Below are positions 21,936 to 33,119 of a stretch of 64,000 nt of DNA, piece after piece. The stretch's first letter is position 1, and every line of letters begins with the position of its first letter. Both the position numbers and the translations under genes were made by a program. Source of the DNA: Forficula auricularia (lineage: Eukaryota > Arthropoda > Insecta > Dermaptera > Forficulidae); the NCBI GenBank assembly GCA_024734495.1, contig JALMQS010000279.1, positions 62,001-126,000 of the forward strand, written 5' to 3'. The notes under the pieces were generated by a model that saw only the letters and a program-made list of their open reading frames with translations, did no database searches and was not told the origin of the DNA.

Positions 21936-22262
21936 GTCTTAGTTTTTTAGCTATAACTCGAGCTAAAAACAAGTGGTAATTTGAAAATCAAAGAGGAAGC
22001 TGTTTTCTATTACGTAAACAAAATATTGTGATTTCAAATATTGCTGTTTAATATTTAATGGAACAAGAAAATAGGGTTAAATGGCATTTTTCGTCCTTTT
22101 TACCGATAATATCTCAAAACTCTGACATGTTGTAAAAATTTAGTAAATTGGATGATAATCAGCGTAAAAAAACTCTAGTGGAATCCTTTATTGTTGGGCT
22201 TATGGATACAATTTTGTTTAATTTATGTTGAGCAGTGTAATCGATAAGTCTATTATTTTGCT
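21936..22262. repeat. Right arm of the fold-back element
   Basis: Inverted partner of 20226-20519: AGCTATAACTCGAGC, GTGGTAATTTGAAAATCAAA, TGTGATTTCAAATATTGCTG. Confidence 0.65.
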
Positions 22263-22282
22263 TTATCCAATGCGAAACAGAT

Positions 22283-24709
22283 CAGTGGTGTAGCCGCGGA
22301 GGGGTGGGCGTGGGGGTTCAGAACCCCCCTCCCCAAGGGCAGCAAATTTATTTCATATGTTTAATCAAGAATTGTGTTTTTATTTTTTTAATTTCTTGAA
22401 GTACCTTTTTAGTTCAGTTAAATTGTTCCCTAAAAGGCCCCACTCGGTTTTGGTGTAGTTTTAATTTCTTGGTCCTATATGTTTTTTGGTGTGCTGAAAA
22501 AAAATCTCATTTTTTGGCGGCTTTTTGCTTATAACTCGAAAACTATCAACTTTTCGAAAATAACCTTCTTTTTCAAAATAAAAAAGTTTATAAAATTTCC
22601 TACAAATTTTATTAATTAGATTTTTTTCTTTGACCAACCGTTTAGGTTCAAGAGCTAGTTGAAAATGGCGTATTTTTTCTGTTTCCACAAATCCTAAAAA
22701 CTCACACCTTTTTCGATTTTTGCCCATTTTGACCATGAAGGAACACATTATCGTCAAAGATCATTCTATACATTTTTAAACTAGATTAAATTTTCTACAA
22801 TTAAAACAAAGTTTTATCTTAATTAGATAATGGTAACCTGTGCCGCAATGAGGTTTAATTTTTATAAAAACCCGCAATTTTTTGCAACAAATGTAGTTTT
22901 TCCTTCATAAAATCGAAACTATTTATCCTAGAAACTTGTTTTTATTGCATTCTCTAGAAAATTTTATTATCTTGAATGTTTATTTAGATCTTTTTTTGGC
23001 AAACTCTCAGATTTATAGATATTCAGTATTTTTCATGACAGGATATGATCCGAATCCTCAGAAGTGTCATGCAAAATTCTGGATATCTATAAATCTAAGA
23101 GTTTTAAAAAAAATGGCACAAGTAAGCGTTCAAGTAAACAAAATTTCCTAGAGAATGGGATAGGAATCAAGTTTCTAGGATGAGTGGTTTTAATTTTATT
23201 AAGGAAAAACTACGATTTTTTGAAAAAAATTACAGTTTGATACCTCCTCCTTATTAATATATATTAAAAGATAGGTAATTTAATTGATTATAAATCAAGT
23301 TTTAAATCCCACATACTAGATAAAATGTTATTTAATTAAAAAAAATATTATACGATATTTATTTATATACCTATATACACAATATAATCTATGGGCCACT
23401 AGAAGGCTAAAAATGCAAAAACTGGGTGCGGAGGTAGGAGTGACGGTGGGGGTGCAGTGGTGAGGTCGGTGGGCGGGTGGGGGTGGATCTTTGGGGTGCG
23501 ATGGTGGGGCGAGGTGCGTTTTATCTTAATTGGATAATGGTAACCTGTGCCGCAATGAGGTTTAATTTTATAAAAACCTGCAATTTTTTGCAATTTGAAA
23601 ACCATTCATTCTAGAAACTTGATTTCTATACTTATTCTCTAGAAATTTTGTTAACTTGAACGTTTACTTGAATCACTTTTTTGATAAAAGTCTTAGATTT
23701 ATAAATATTCAGCATTTTCCATGACAATGTTTTGAGGTAGTTTAGATTTCTTCCATCCAATGTTTTTTGGGGGTGCTGAATCCAAATCTGAGGTTTGCTA
23801 ACAAAATTTGATGCAAAATTTCTTTGCATTTTTTTACAATGTTGCGTCACGAAATTTTGTTAGCAAATCTCAGATTTGAATTCAACACCTCAAAAAACAC
23901 ATTGGATTTGAAGAAATCTAAAATACCCCAAAATATTGTCATGGAAAATGCTGAATATTTATAAACCTAAGACTTTTATCAAAAAAGCGGTTCAAGCAAA
24001 CGTTCAAGTCATCAAAATTTTCTAGAGAATGATGTAGCGGCTCGCTGTTGCTTTGGCTACGAGCCTTTAGACATGGCCGCTAGATGACTCAGTCAGATCG
24101 TTGCGACACTTTTGCATGACTGATAATATTTCAGTCATGCTATAAGTGAAGCAATTCGATCTCGACTGAGCATCGAATGGAAGGAGGGGCCAACCACCAA
24201 CTAGTAGCCCCTCCCCCGCTAATTAAGCGGGTGGCGCCCAACCCGGCTTTCCACCAGGGCACAAACAACGCCCTGCACAAATCATTGTTAGGACGCCATC
24301 AACTTGGTGGGGGGCGCGGACACGCACCATAACGCACTCAACCGAGGCCCTAACAAACTGGTGACCCCGACGTGATTGCAAAGCAAGCAGCTCTTGACTA
24401 GGTGGATAGAGCCTTGCCCGGCTAACTAAGTCGGTAATCGGCAATCACCAAAAAAAGGAAAGCAAGGGTGTGATGTAGAGACTCGCTGTTGCTTTGGCTA
24501 CGATGAAGGAAAAACTCGGATTTTTTGCAAAATATTGCAGTTTTTCAAGGACCGAAGAAATTATAATTACCCCAAAACTTTCAGGGTAAAATCACAATTT
24601 AACTTGTTTTAATAAAAAAAAAATTCCCACTAAATATTTTGCTTTGTGGATTGACCCCCCCCCCCCCAAAAAAAAAAAAAAAAAAAAAAAAATTCTGGCT
24701 ACACCACTG
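22283..24709. mobile_element. hAT-like element loaded with nested repeats
   Basis: Terminal repeats CAGTGGTGTAGCC and GGCTACACCACTG, with a perfect 8-bp duplication AAACAGAT (22275-22282 and 24710-24717). It interrupts a hairpin/GATG repeat whose halves are at 22260 and 24718. The 2427 bp have no transposase; they contain pieces of the TAGTCCAG fold-back family (22480-24020), a TRIM (24033-24480) and poly-C/A at 24655-24692. A separate end of this family is at 38521-38600. Confidence 0.85.
24033..24505 (+). mobile_element. TRIM-like LTR element, second LTR truncated
   Basis: LTR 24033-24355 (TGTAGCGG...CCTAACA), three bases, then the primer site TGGTGACCCCGACGTGATT at 24359, complementary to the 3' end of tRNA-Trp. 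After about 118 bp a second LTR starts (TGTAGAGACTCGCTG) but stops after about 30 bp. No gag or pol. Confidence 0.75.
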
Positions 24710-24939
24710 AAACAGATAAAGTATTATAATCGGTCTCGCGGCAAACGCGACTTCAAAGGGTCGTGAGGTAAAGACTACGGAACCCATACTCTCAATCAAA
24801 TTCACATAATTATAGTATTCCTTTAGGTTGAATTTTACCACATGACCGTTTTGCTAAAAATTACATGGAGTCTCGTTCACAGATGCCAAAATGTGCAACT
24901 TTTTCATTCAATGTGTGCGGATGGATGGATGGATGGATG

Positions 24940-25603
24940 CGAGGGGTGAACCGCGATTGGAATTAAGTGTACACCGTCTTTGAAATTATGTGGAATTACT
25001 TTGGAATTCATTAGATAATGATTGTATACATATTCTGTGGCCCCCAGAAGTCTAGAAATGCAAAAACTAACCACCTAAAATGGAGAGGTCAAAAATGAAA
25101 ATTCTAGCCCTTTCGGCCAAACTCAACCAAATTTTCTATTCATAGTTTGGTCGAAAGGATAGAATTTTCATTTTTGACCCCCCCCCCCTTTTTTTATCTC
25201 ATATCATGTTTAAAACACATTTAAAAATAAATTTATTTTATGTTCTTTTCAAAAATATATTCAGTTTTTTTTCTAGTTAAATTTTTTCATTTTTTATACC
25301 TCTTCAAAATGTGGGAGATCTTTATGCCCCACCCTGTATATAAGCTTGAAAACAATTATTCAGAAATATTTAATATAATCTATTGATTAATACTAATCTA
25401 CGACATGTTTATTATTTGAGTGATTATTAAATTAAAATGAATAAATATCAACAACAACGCAACAATGTCAATAATTAAGAATTCAAATATTTAAATTTAA
25501 ATTTCTAATTAATCTAATCAATTAGGTGAAGAATTTTTTTCTTAGCTAATGAAGTGGAAGTGGAAGTAGGTGTACACGATTTTAGTTCGCGGTTCACCCC
25601 TCG
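24940..25603. mobile_element. MITE with inserted repeat
   Basis: Ends CGAGGGGTGAACCGCG and CGCGGTTCACCCCTCG form a perfect 16-bp inverted repeat inside a (GATG)n run. Outer 75-80 bp match the 1562-1733 element; the middle (25025-25545) is a copy of the 36190-36735 fold-back arm, so it is a nested insertion. Confidence 0.72.
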
Positions 25604-25700
25604 GATGGATGTTTCCCTTTTTAACCAGTAAACTAGTCTTTCAAAATGGCCCACCCTAATGCCCTATATGACTTATATGTGGTCACTCCTTTGCACTTAC

Positions 25701-25932
25701 TGAAGGTAATCATAATTGATGCGGCTGTTGACCACCTGTTGCAACGCCCACGCACACTGGAATAGATGATCTGCCAATTGGAAGTGCCGCGTCTGCTTCA
25801 GAAGAAGTTCCACTCTTTCCCAAGTACAATCCCCGTCATTCAAATAAAATAAATATTCTGTGAAAAATTCACGAAGCTGTTCATCCGACGCGTATTCGAT
25901 TTCGAATTGGGCGCCGCCATTTTGTTCGAACA
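25701..25932 (-). CDS. Kinase copy A, exon 5 (helical C-lobe)
   Basis: 232 bp, phase 1 to phase 2, donor CA|GTAAGT. Encodes FEIEYASDEQLREFFTEYLF, YLNDGDCTWERVELLLKQ, FQLADHLFQCAWALQQV and NSRINYDYLQ. The Leu-rich helices and the A.HLF..WAL pattern match the C-lobe of ethanolamine kinases (family: ALASHFFWGLWALIQ). Only the second Trp of the WxxW pair remains (QCAW). The next residues come from an exon 7.6 kb away. Confidence 0.85.
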
Positions 25933-26090
25933 CTAAGACAAATTAAATAAAATAAATATTTTAAATAATATTTATAGTAAAAAAGAAGGATTGGGGGTGT
26001 CTCCAGTCAGGACAGGCATTTCATTTCCAGCCACCATCTTGAAGTGGCAAAAATCCTTTCCTATCTGAATACATGTTAATAGTATCCGTA

Positions 26091-27366
26091 TAGTCCAGAC
26101 AAATTGTGCTCAAATGGAGCCCTTACACACCAAAATTTTCGTGACGCAACATTGTAGAAAGAAAATAACCTGAAAAATTCCATTATTTGGATTTTTTTGC
26201 TTATAACTCAAAAACTATCAACTTTTCGTAAATAACCTTCCATATTCAAAATGGAAAGTTCATAAAATTTCCTACAATTTTTATCATTTAGGTTTTTTTC
26301 TCCGATCAACAGTTCGGTTCAAGCGCAAAATCCAAGTTTTTCGACTTCGGCATCCATCGCCTTTTTTTTGATATTTTCCCAATTTGACCATACGGAGCAC
26401 GTTTTCGACAAAAACTATTCTATACATTTTTAAACTAGATTAAATTTTCTACAATAAAAACAATGTTTCATCTTAATTAAATAAATGGTACCTATTCATG
26501 TGCCACAATGAGTTTGAAGCTTTGAAAAAAGGAAATTTTTTGCAAAAAATCGCAATTTTTTTCTCTTCATAAAATGAAAACCACTCATCCTAGAAATTTG
26601 ATTATTATTTCATTTTCTAGAAAATTTTATTGACTTGAAGACTTACTTGGACTACTTTTTTGATAAAAGACTTAGATTTATAGATATTCAGCATTTTCCA
26701 TGACAGGATATGATACTAATCCTCAGAAGTATCATGAAAATGGTAGATATCTATAAGTCTAAAAACTTTCATCAAAAAGTAGTATCACAAGTAAACTTCC
26801 AGTGATTAAAATTTCCTAGAGAATGAGAAGGAAGTGGTTTTCATTTTATGAAGGAAAAAATTGCAGTTTTTCAAAATTTTAACCTCATTGCGGCACGGAT
26901 TATCATTATCCAATTAAAATGAAACTTTGTTTCAATTGTTGCAAATCTAATCTAGTTTAAAAATGTATAAAATGGTCTTTGTCGAAAAAGTGCTCCTACA
27001 AGGGCAAAATGGAAAAAATATCGAAAAAAAGTGCGAGTTTTTGAGTGCCGAGGTCGAAAACTTATATTTTGCGCTTGTACCCAAACGGTTGGTCGGAGAA
27101 ACTGATGAAATTTTGTAGAAAATTTTATGAACTTTCATTTTGAATAGAAAGGTTATTTACGAAAAGTTGATAGTTTTCGAGTTATAAGCAAAAAAAATCC
27201 ACATTTTCACATTTTTTTTCAATTTTCTACAATGTTGCGTCACGAAATTTTGGTGGGAGATCTCAGATTTGAATTGAGCGCCCCAAAAACATAGATATGG
27301 AAAAAATCAGAACTTCAAAAAGAAAATCAAAACTTTCCTGCTAAAAAACACAATTTGACTGGACTA
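26091..27366. repeat. TAGTCCAG fold-back element, second copy
   Basis: Ends TAGTCCAGACAAATTGTG and CACAATTTGACTGGACTA. 1276 bp with the same internal blocks as 12662-14376. Its insertion site can be compared with 15986-16012, which lacks it: the flanks join as AATAGTA...TTTAAGACAG. Confidence 0.75.
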
Positions 27367-27529
27367 GTATTTAAGACAGTTTTTTTTTATTAATAAGAGT
27401 TTGCAATGGTCTTGCGATAAAACAAGGAATTATTCAAAATCAAACAATTAAATATCTATATTTTTATTTAGAACTTTGTATATTTTAATATATATAAATT
27501 ACTAATTAGTAAAACAAGGGATCCTGATG

Positions 27530-28930
27530 AGTTCCGGCTAAAGTAGGCATGGTTGACCAGCAGTGACAGCAATTAAGAGCCTAATATCAGGGGAACGACC
27601 GCCCAGTACAGAGTACAGAGTTCAGAGAGAGACAAAGGACAAGCTAGTCTTCGCTTAGACAGCACACACAAAAGAGAGTCTTCTCTGAGATATACTTACA
27701 TACACACTATTATTCTAAGAGACAAAGAGGCATTATTATTACGATTGTTCTATTCAGCGCCACCGGAGAGAGATATTATCCTTATTATCATCAGCGAGAG
27801 AGAACTACGAAATCTACCTACATACATTTTCAATCGTCATCGGGCGGCCTGGGTTACAAACGGAGGCGACTTCATTTTTTGATATCTTCTTCTTTTGGTG
27901 CCTATCCGCTCAGCGAATGTTGGCATGTTTTTTGATATACATCCTTCTTAAGGGAGAGTATGGGCGTAAGAAGCGTATACCGCTAAATATATATGTGGGA
28001 AATTAATTGTTTAATTAAGTATTTAATTAAGTGAATTTTCTTAATTTCAGTTTAAGATCATACACGTGTTTGCCAGCTGTCTATCTAGGCTGGGAGGCTG
28101 CATTCTTTCTTTTTAGCGAGCCATTGTGCCCGGCTAAAAGCTTTCGGTAATAAATAATATTATGACAACTTGTGTCGGCTGACACTCATATGCATGTGTG
28201 TATGTGTATGTGTTGCTGCTGAGGGTGAATGTTAGTTGCAACTGGAAGCCAGTTAGTTGAATACGGGCTTTGCTTAAAGATGGTTGTTGATTTAAGTAAC
28301 CAATAGCGATGTATTAATTAACGATGTTTTAAGATGTTTTCACGATGACCCCCTAGACACGAATATGTATAACCCCCTTTTTGTAAATAAATATATATTA
28401 AAGAATAAATAAGTGTATTATTTCACCCCTATGAGCCAAGGGGGTGAAACCCCAGCACCCTACAAATGTGTGCTCGCGCCGGGATGAATTGTAAAAAGTT
28501 TATCTCGCACCCTACATATATATAATCACATATATTGAGCACTAAGAAGCACACCTTCGAAATTGGTCCTCAAGCCTGACAGCTATATATATTTTACCAC
28601 CGCCAGCCGTACTTCCACATCGGGACAGCTGTATCAAAATACCACGTCGACAGTGTTCGCAGTGTAGAGCCCACATACTCACAAGTCTCTCCACGGCAGC
28701 TGGGAAACCAAAAGAAGACGCCTCTCTATCTCGTCTCTCTCATTGTCAATTGTGGTCAGTATAATTATTTCTAGAGTAAGTACTAGGAAGTCCGCATCCT
28801 TACATCATTCACTGTCACATACACATCTCATTTTCCATTCTAGGGACGCCGACACTTGGATCAGCCACTGAGGGACACACCCGCACCCCATAAAAAATAG
28901 CGAAGCAGATAAAATCCATAAAAAATAGCG
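27530..28930. other. Unrecognised block, richer in GC than its flanks
   Basis: No long ORF and no second copy in the window. Contains GGGTTACAAACGGAGGCGAC (27851), an AATAAATAA at 28148, a CT-rich stretch with TTCTAG|GGAC acceptor-like end (28841) and a tandem AAAAAATAGCGAAGCAGATA (28894 and 28920). Might be the leader of an LTR element or untranslated exons of kinase A on the other strand; I cannot decide. Confidence 0.3.
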
Positions 28931-29112
28931 AAGCAGATAAAATAAAGTAATAAATCCTATAATAAATAAATTTAACATTAACGTAAAATTAAAACAAAGC
29001 CCAATTTCCCTTGAACATAAAAGTACATTGCCCCCCCTTCTCGCACCTTTTTCATCCCACCCCTCGCGTTATAAATAACTAATTTGCTAGTTAAGTTTTT
29101 TTTTGTTGTTAC

Positions 29113-29339
29113 CTTTAAAAGAGAAGAGATGGGCAAAGTCGATGGCCTGATAGTTGTACTGGCAGAGCTCGAAGTCAATGAAGGCGATCCTCTGCGTGGG
29201 CGGATGAAAGAGAATATTGGATTGCGAGAGGTCGTTGTGGCAGAAAACTACAGGGCTGGCCAGAGGCTCACACTGAGCCCGCACCCACGCAATTTCACAT
29301 AACAGCTTCTCCATTGGCGGCATCAATAGTTCTTCATAT
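29113..29339 (-). CDS. Kinase copy A, exon 4 (catalytic Brenner motif)
   Basis: 227 bp, phase 2 to phase 1. Encodes YEELLMPPMEKLLCEIAWVR, then SPVVFCHNDLSQSNILF, the Brenner phosphotransferase motif HxDxxxxN (catalytic Asp in HND), then IAFIDFELCQYNYQAIDF, the choline-kinase motif with its metal-binding Asp. The usual continuation IGNHFxE is replaced by FAHLFSFKG, so the Glu that contacts the amino-alcohol in human choline kinase seems missing. Donor AAAG|GTAACA. The + strand ORF at 29084-29302 is a shadow. Confidence 0.9.
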
Positions 29340-29429
29340 CTAATCAGAATTTTAACATTTTTTATTTTAGGTTAAAAATAAAATAAAATGGGAGAGTCTT
29401 CTGTTTTTTAAATAAAATATTTTTTAAAT

Positions 29430-30748
29430 TATTTCTAGAGACTATAGTTTCGAAGGCATTGCCTTCATCATCAGTCTATCACAAATATTTCAAATTAGTT
29501 ACAAATTAAGATTTATACATAGAAAATTTTGAAAAATATATAATGTCTTTTTCTTCATGTTTCTTCTTGGGAGATTAGAATATAACTGGCTCAATATCTG
29601 GGTTGCTCTTTTGTTTAGGCATTTTCTAATGAGTTTTACCTGAATGAATGGAATGTTTTTAAAAAAGGGGTCAAAGGGTAAAAAAGGGTGTTTAGGCATT
29701 TTCTAATGAGTTTTACCTGAATGAATGGAATGTTTTTAAAAAAGGGTCATTGATAATTTCTAGTTTTTCATTTAAAGATTCAATTGGGCTTTTTTCCAAG
29801 GATTTTAAAATTTCAATGGATTCTTTTAAAGAAAGAATTAAGGGGTCATTGACTTCTTTGATCAATTTAATTTTGATTGATCTGGAAAACTATGATTGTG
29901 AGCATTTAAATGCTCTGCAAATGCATAATTTTCATATTTTAATTTGTAGGCTCTCTTGTGTTCATTGATCCTAATAGATAAATTTCTTTCCGTTTTTCCT
30001 ATATAAGTTGCATTGCAATCTTGGCATGTCAATTTATATACACCGGATTTTTCATTTTCCGGAATTTTATCTTTAATTTGACTTAATTCACTTCCTAATG
30101 TATATGGTGATCTAAAGATTGTTGCGTACCCTAAAGATTTTAATTTATGCTTTATTCTTTCGGACATCTTACCATAATATGGTAATATTAGTTTTGGCAG
30201 ATCTTTAATTTGTGAATTTTGTGAATAGATTAAATTTAAATTTGATTTTTGAATTTTACCTTTTAATATTTGATCTATTAAATTGCTTTCATAACCATTA
30301 TTTATAGCTATTTCTTTGATTATCTCTAGTTCTGTTAAAAAATGCTCTTTCTTTAATGGGATACTATTTAAACGGTGGATCATTGAATGGAATGCTGCTA
30401 ATTTATGTGACATTGGTCGACAAGCCATGTTGTGAATTACGGTATCTGTAGATGTATCTTTCCTATAAATTTCGAATGTGTGTTTATTTTCTTCAATTTT
30501 AATTTTAAGGTCTAAATAATTTAATGTTTTTTCTTTTTCCTTTTCCACGGTAAATTTGATTTTTTCATGTAATGAATTTATATGTTTTATGAATTTATTG
30601 AGAATTCTTTCAGTCCCTGTCCATAAGACAATCACATCGTCAACATATCTATAATAATATTTGATATATTGAGAGAATTCGCACTTTATATTTAAAAATT
30701 GTTTTTCGAAATGTTTTAGGAAAATTTCGGCAAATAATATATTTAACA
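29430..30748 (-). mobile_element. Penelope-like retroelement, 5'-truncated
   Basis: Encodes reverse transcriptase and GIY-YIG endonuclease on the - strand, followed by a 3' segment with a tandem duplication (TTTTCTAATGAGTTTTACCT at about 29621 and 29698) and a hammerhead-like motif at 29436-29479. Upstream it is cut at about 30748 by the ACTTTACCATAC hairpin repeat. Confidence 0.88.
29436..29479 (-). ncRNA. Hammerhead ribozyme-like motif in Penelope tail
   Basis: On the - strand: CTGATGA (29474-29468), one extra T, stem II GAAGGC/GCCTTC closed by AAT (six perfect pairs), GAAA (29451-29448), stem III C-G and A-U with loop TATA, cleavage triplet GTC ending at 29440, and stem I TAGA/TCTA (four pairs). 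All core positions of a type I hammerhead are canonical. Sited 3' of the Penelope ORF, as known for this retroelement class. Confidence 0.75.
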
Positions 30749-30750
30749 TT
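29862..30750 (-). pseudogene. Penelope-like RT/GIY-YIG protein, partial
   Basis: Genuine sequence starts near KMLNILFAEIFLKHFEKQF; the preceding 30 codons of the open frame are repeat. YYRYVDDVIVLW holds the RT catalytic YVDD; TLNYLDLKI and GVYKLTCQDCNATYIGKTE, then IRINEHKRAY, give the RT thumb side and the GIY-YIG nuclease with AEHLNAHNHSF near the end. The N-terminal RT motifs are missing, so it is not complete. Confidence 0.88.
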
Positions 30751-31050
30751 TTTACTTTACCATACAACATGATGGTCAAATATTGTAATCGTGCATGATG
30801 CATCATTTTTTTTCCTTCTTTTTTTTCGAAATATCTCAAAAACCGCTTAAACTATTTTTATTAAAAAAAAATTGAGCGAAATCAGGGCATTTCGCTCTAC
30901 GAAAAAGCCCTAATAAGTGAACATCGAAAAAATTATATTTTTCGAGATAATAATTGGTTTGTCAAAACGTCTGTTAGTTAGTCTGTGCGTTACCAAATTT
31001 TGTGGACGACTAGCTCAAAAACTAGAGTGAATATCGAAGGGGGGGGGGGA
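30749..31050 (+). repeat. ACTTTACCATAC hairpin repeat
   Basis: TTTACTTTACCATACAACATG, TATTGTAATCGTGC and TCGAAATATCTCAAAAACCG, as at 16015, 40560-40800 and 41780-41960. Truncates the Penelope element. Non-coding. Confidence 0.65.
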
Positions 31051-31745
31051 GTTAAAAATTAGAATTCAAGGCCATTTGACCAAACTCAAACAAATTTTGT
31101 ATGCATAATCAGTGGGACCACAGAAGTCTAAAAATCCAAAAACTAACCAGCCAAAATGGGGGGGGGGGGTGTAGGGTAAAAAAATGAAAATCTAGGCCCT
31201 TATATCAAACTCAACCAAATTTTGTATACATAATCATTGGGACCACAGAAGTCTAAAAATGCAAAAACTAACTGCCCAAAATAGTAGTGGGGAGGTTATA
31301 GGGTCAAAAAATAAAAATATAGGCCCTTATATCAAACTCAACCAAATTTTGTATACATAATCAGTGGGCCCCCAGAAGTCTAAAAATGCAAAAACTAACC
31401 GCCCAAAAATGGGGGAGGTTATAGGGTCAAAAAATGAAAATATAGGCCCTTATATCAAACTCAACCAAATTTTGTATACATAATCATTGGGACCCCAGAA
31501 GTCTAAAAATGTCAAAACTAACCGCCCAAAATGGGGGGGAGGTTGTAGGGTCAAAAAATTAAAATATAGGCCCTTATATCAAACTCAACCAAATTTTGTA
31601 TACATAATCATTGGGACCCCAGAAGTCTAAAAATGCAAAAACTAACTGCCCAAAATAGTGGGGGGGAGGGGTGTAGGGCTAAAAAATTAAAATATAAGCC
31701 CTTATATCAAACTCAACCAAATTTTGTATACATAATCATTGGAAC
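31050..31745. repeat. 125-bp minisatellite, about six units
   Basis: Unit contains CAAACTCAACCAAATTTTGT, ATACATAATCATTGGGACC, AGAAGTCTAAAAATGCAAAA and a poly-G block; anchors near 31201, 31328, 31451, 31575 and 31703. Single units are scattered at 16240, 25030, 36170, 38690 and 41040. Confidence 0.9.
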
Positions 31746-31915
31746 CTCAGGTTGTATGGTAAAGTATGGTTTCGGGGTGGGGCGGGATTGGGGTTGGCTG
31801 GGGGGTGCAGGGGGAGGAGGGGGAATCCGGGGTGGCGAGGATGGGTTTGGGGATTAATATATAGCATTTAACTGAAGCAAAATGTTACCGAGCATTGCTC
31901 GATGGCCAGATACTA

Positions 31916-32560
31916 ATAAATATTCTTAACAATTATTCAACTTAATTATCAAATAATAATGATCAAATATTTAATTATTAAATAAGTAATTTAATAGATA
32001 ATAATTAATAATTTAATATTTTTTCCCTTAAGGAGCTTCATTTAATCGTATTGTAAATCTATTTAAAAATAATAATAATAAAAACAGGAAATGTAAAGGC
32101 TACGAAGAAATTTAAAATGCCAAAATAACGAAATTGGAACTGGAATTCATCCAGAAGATACACTCATACAATCTGGAATATCTCAGAACAGTGTCTCAAA
32201 ATTATTAAATTACTAATTATAATTAAATTATTTATTTAATAATTAAATATTTGATCATTATTATTTGATAATTAAGTTGAATAATTGTTAAAAATAATTA
32301 TTAGGATTTTTTGAGTTTAATATTTTTTTCTTTGATGTATAAAAAAATAGTTCTAATAAAAGCTGATGAGTTTTTTTTCTAGATTAAGAATATGTACACA
32401 AAAACATATAGGTTTCTATTTAAAAACCAGAACTTGACCTTGAAATACCCTTGAAAGCTTGTTCTAGGTCGACAAACATTACTTTAGTTTAGTTTCCCCC
32501 TGATATAAATAAACTGTTTTTGAGTTATAAGACTGTCTCAAGATAAAAATCTCATCTGGT
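31916..32560. repeat. Fold-back element remnant (family of 9830-10560)
   Basis: Same centre (AATTATTCAACTTAATTATC) and right arm (AACTTGACCTTGAAATACCC, CTAGGTCGACAAACA); the left arm is mostly lost. Followed by a gene-free AT-rich stretch up to exon 3 of kinase A. Confidence 0.65.
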
Positions 32561-32832
32561 ATAGAGAATTATTACTGGGTTTAAATCAAATAAAGCAATT
32601 AATAAAGTGAAATAAAAACCAATTGTTTTGTTCATTCTTTTATCATAACAACGGCTTAAAATTTCAATAAAATCAGCCAAAAAAATTATGTTTTATCAAT
32701 TTTTCTACCAGAAGTTTTAAAATTAAAGAGCAATTTACCATGTAGCCGAGTATACTTCTAAATACAAGAACGAGTGTCTCATTTGCTTGATTTATTTGAT
32801 TTGCATTTCTCTTAACTTCGCCTGCTAGTTAC

Positions 32833-33092
32833 CTTTTCTGAATTGCCTCGTCAGGATACCGTTTCGGTATTTGTTTCAGGCAATTGTCCATCACCTGCCA
32901 TAATGAAGGTGCACAGATCATACCAGGTGGATGCAGACGATGAAATTTCGCCAATAATTCGGCAATTTTGGTCCTAATTGGCGGCGCCACTGTCTCCTCG
33001 GGGCTGATGGTCTGGCCCTCGGTGTAAGTGAACACCATCCCGTTGCGGAATGAGCCGAGAAAAGGCTCAATCAAACCACGAGCGGACAAATA
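32833..33092 (-). CDS. Kinase copy A, exon 3
   Basis: 260 bp, phase 0 to phase 2, between TTTGTAG and AG|GTAACT. Encodes YLSARGLIEPFLGSFRNG, MVFTYTEGQTISPEETV, RTKIAELLAKFHRLHPPG and the tail PKRYPDEAIQKR. The family equivalents are the NGLCYEFIQG strand and the helix ending in AKIHxIH, so the invariant His after AK.H is kept (AKFHRLH). Aligns along its whole length with exon 3 of copy B. Confidence 0.85.
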
Positions 33093-33119
33093 CTACAAAC
33101 AAACATTTTTTTGAGTTAT

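Noticed and set aside
30751..30839. N-terminal 30 codons of the 325-codon Penelope ORF
   Set aside because: This stretch is the ACTTTACCATAC hairpin repeat read in an open frame; Penelope sequence starts near 30748.
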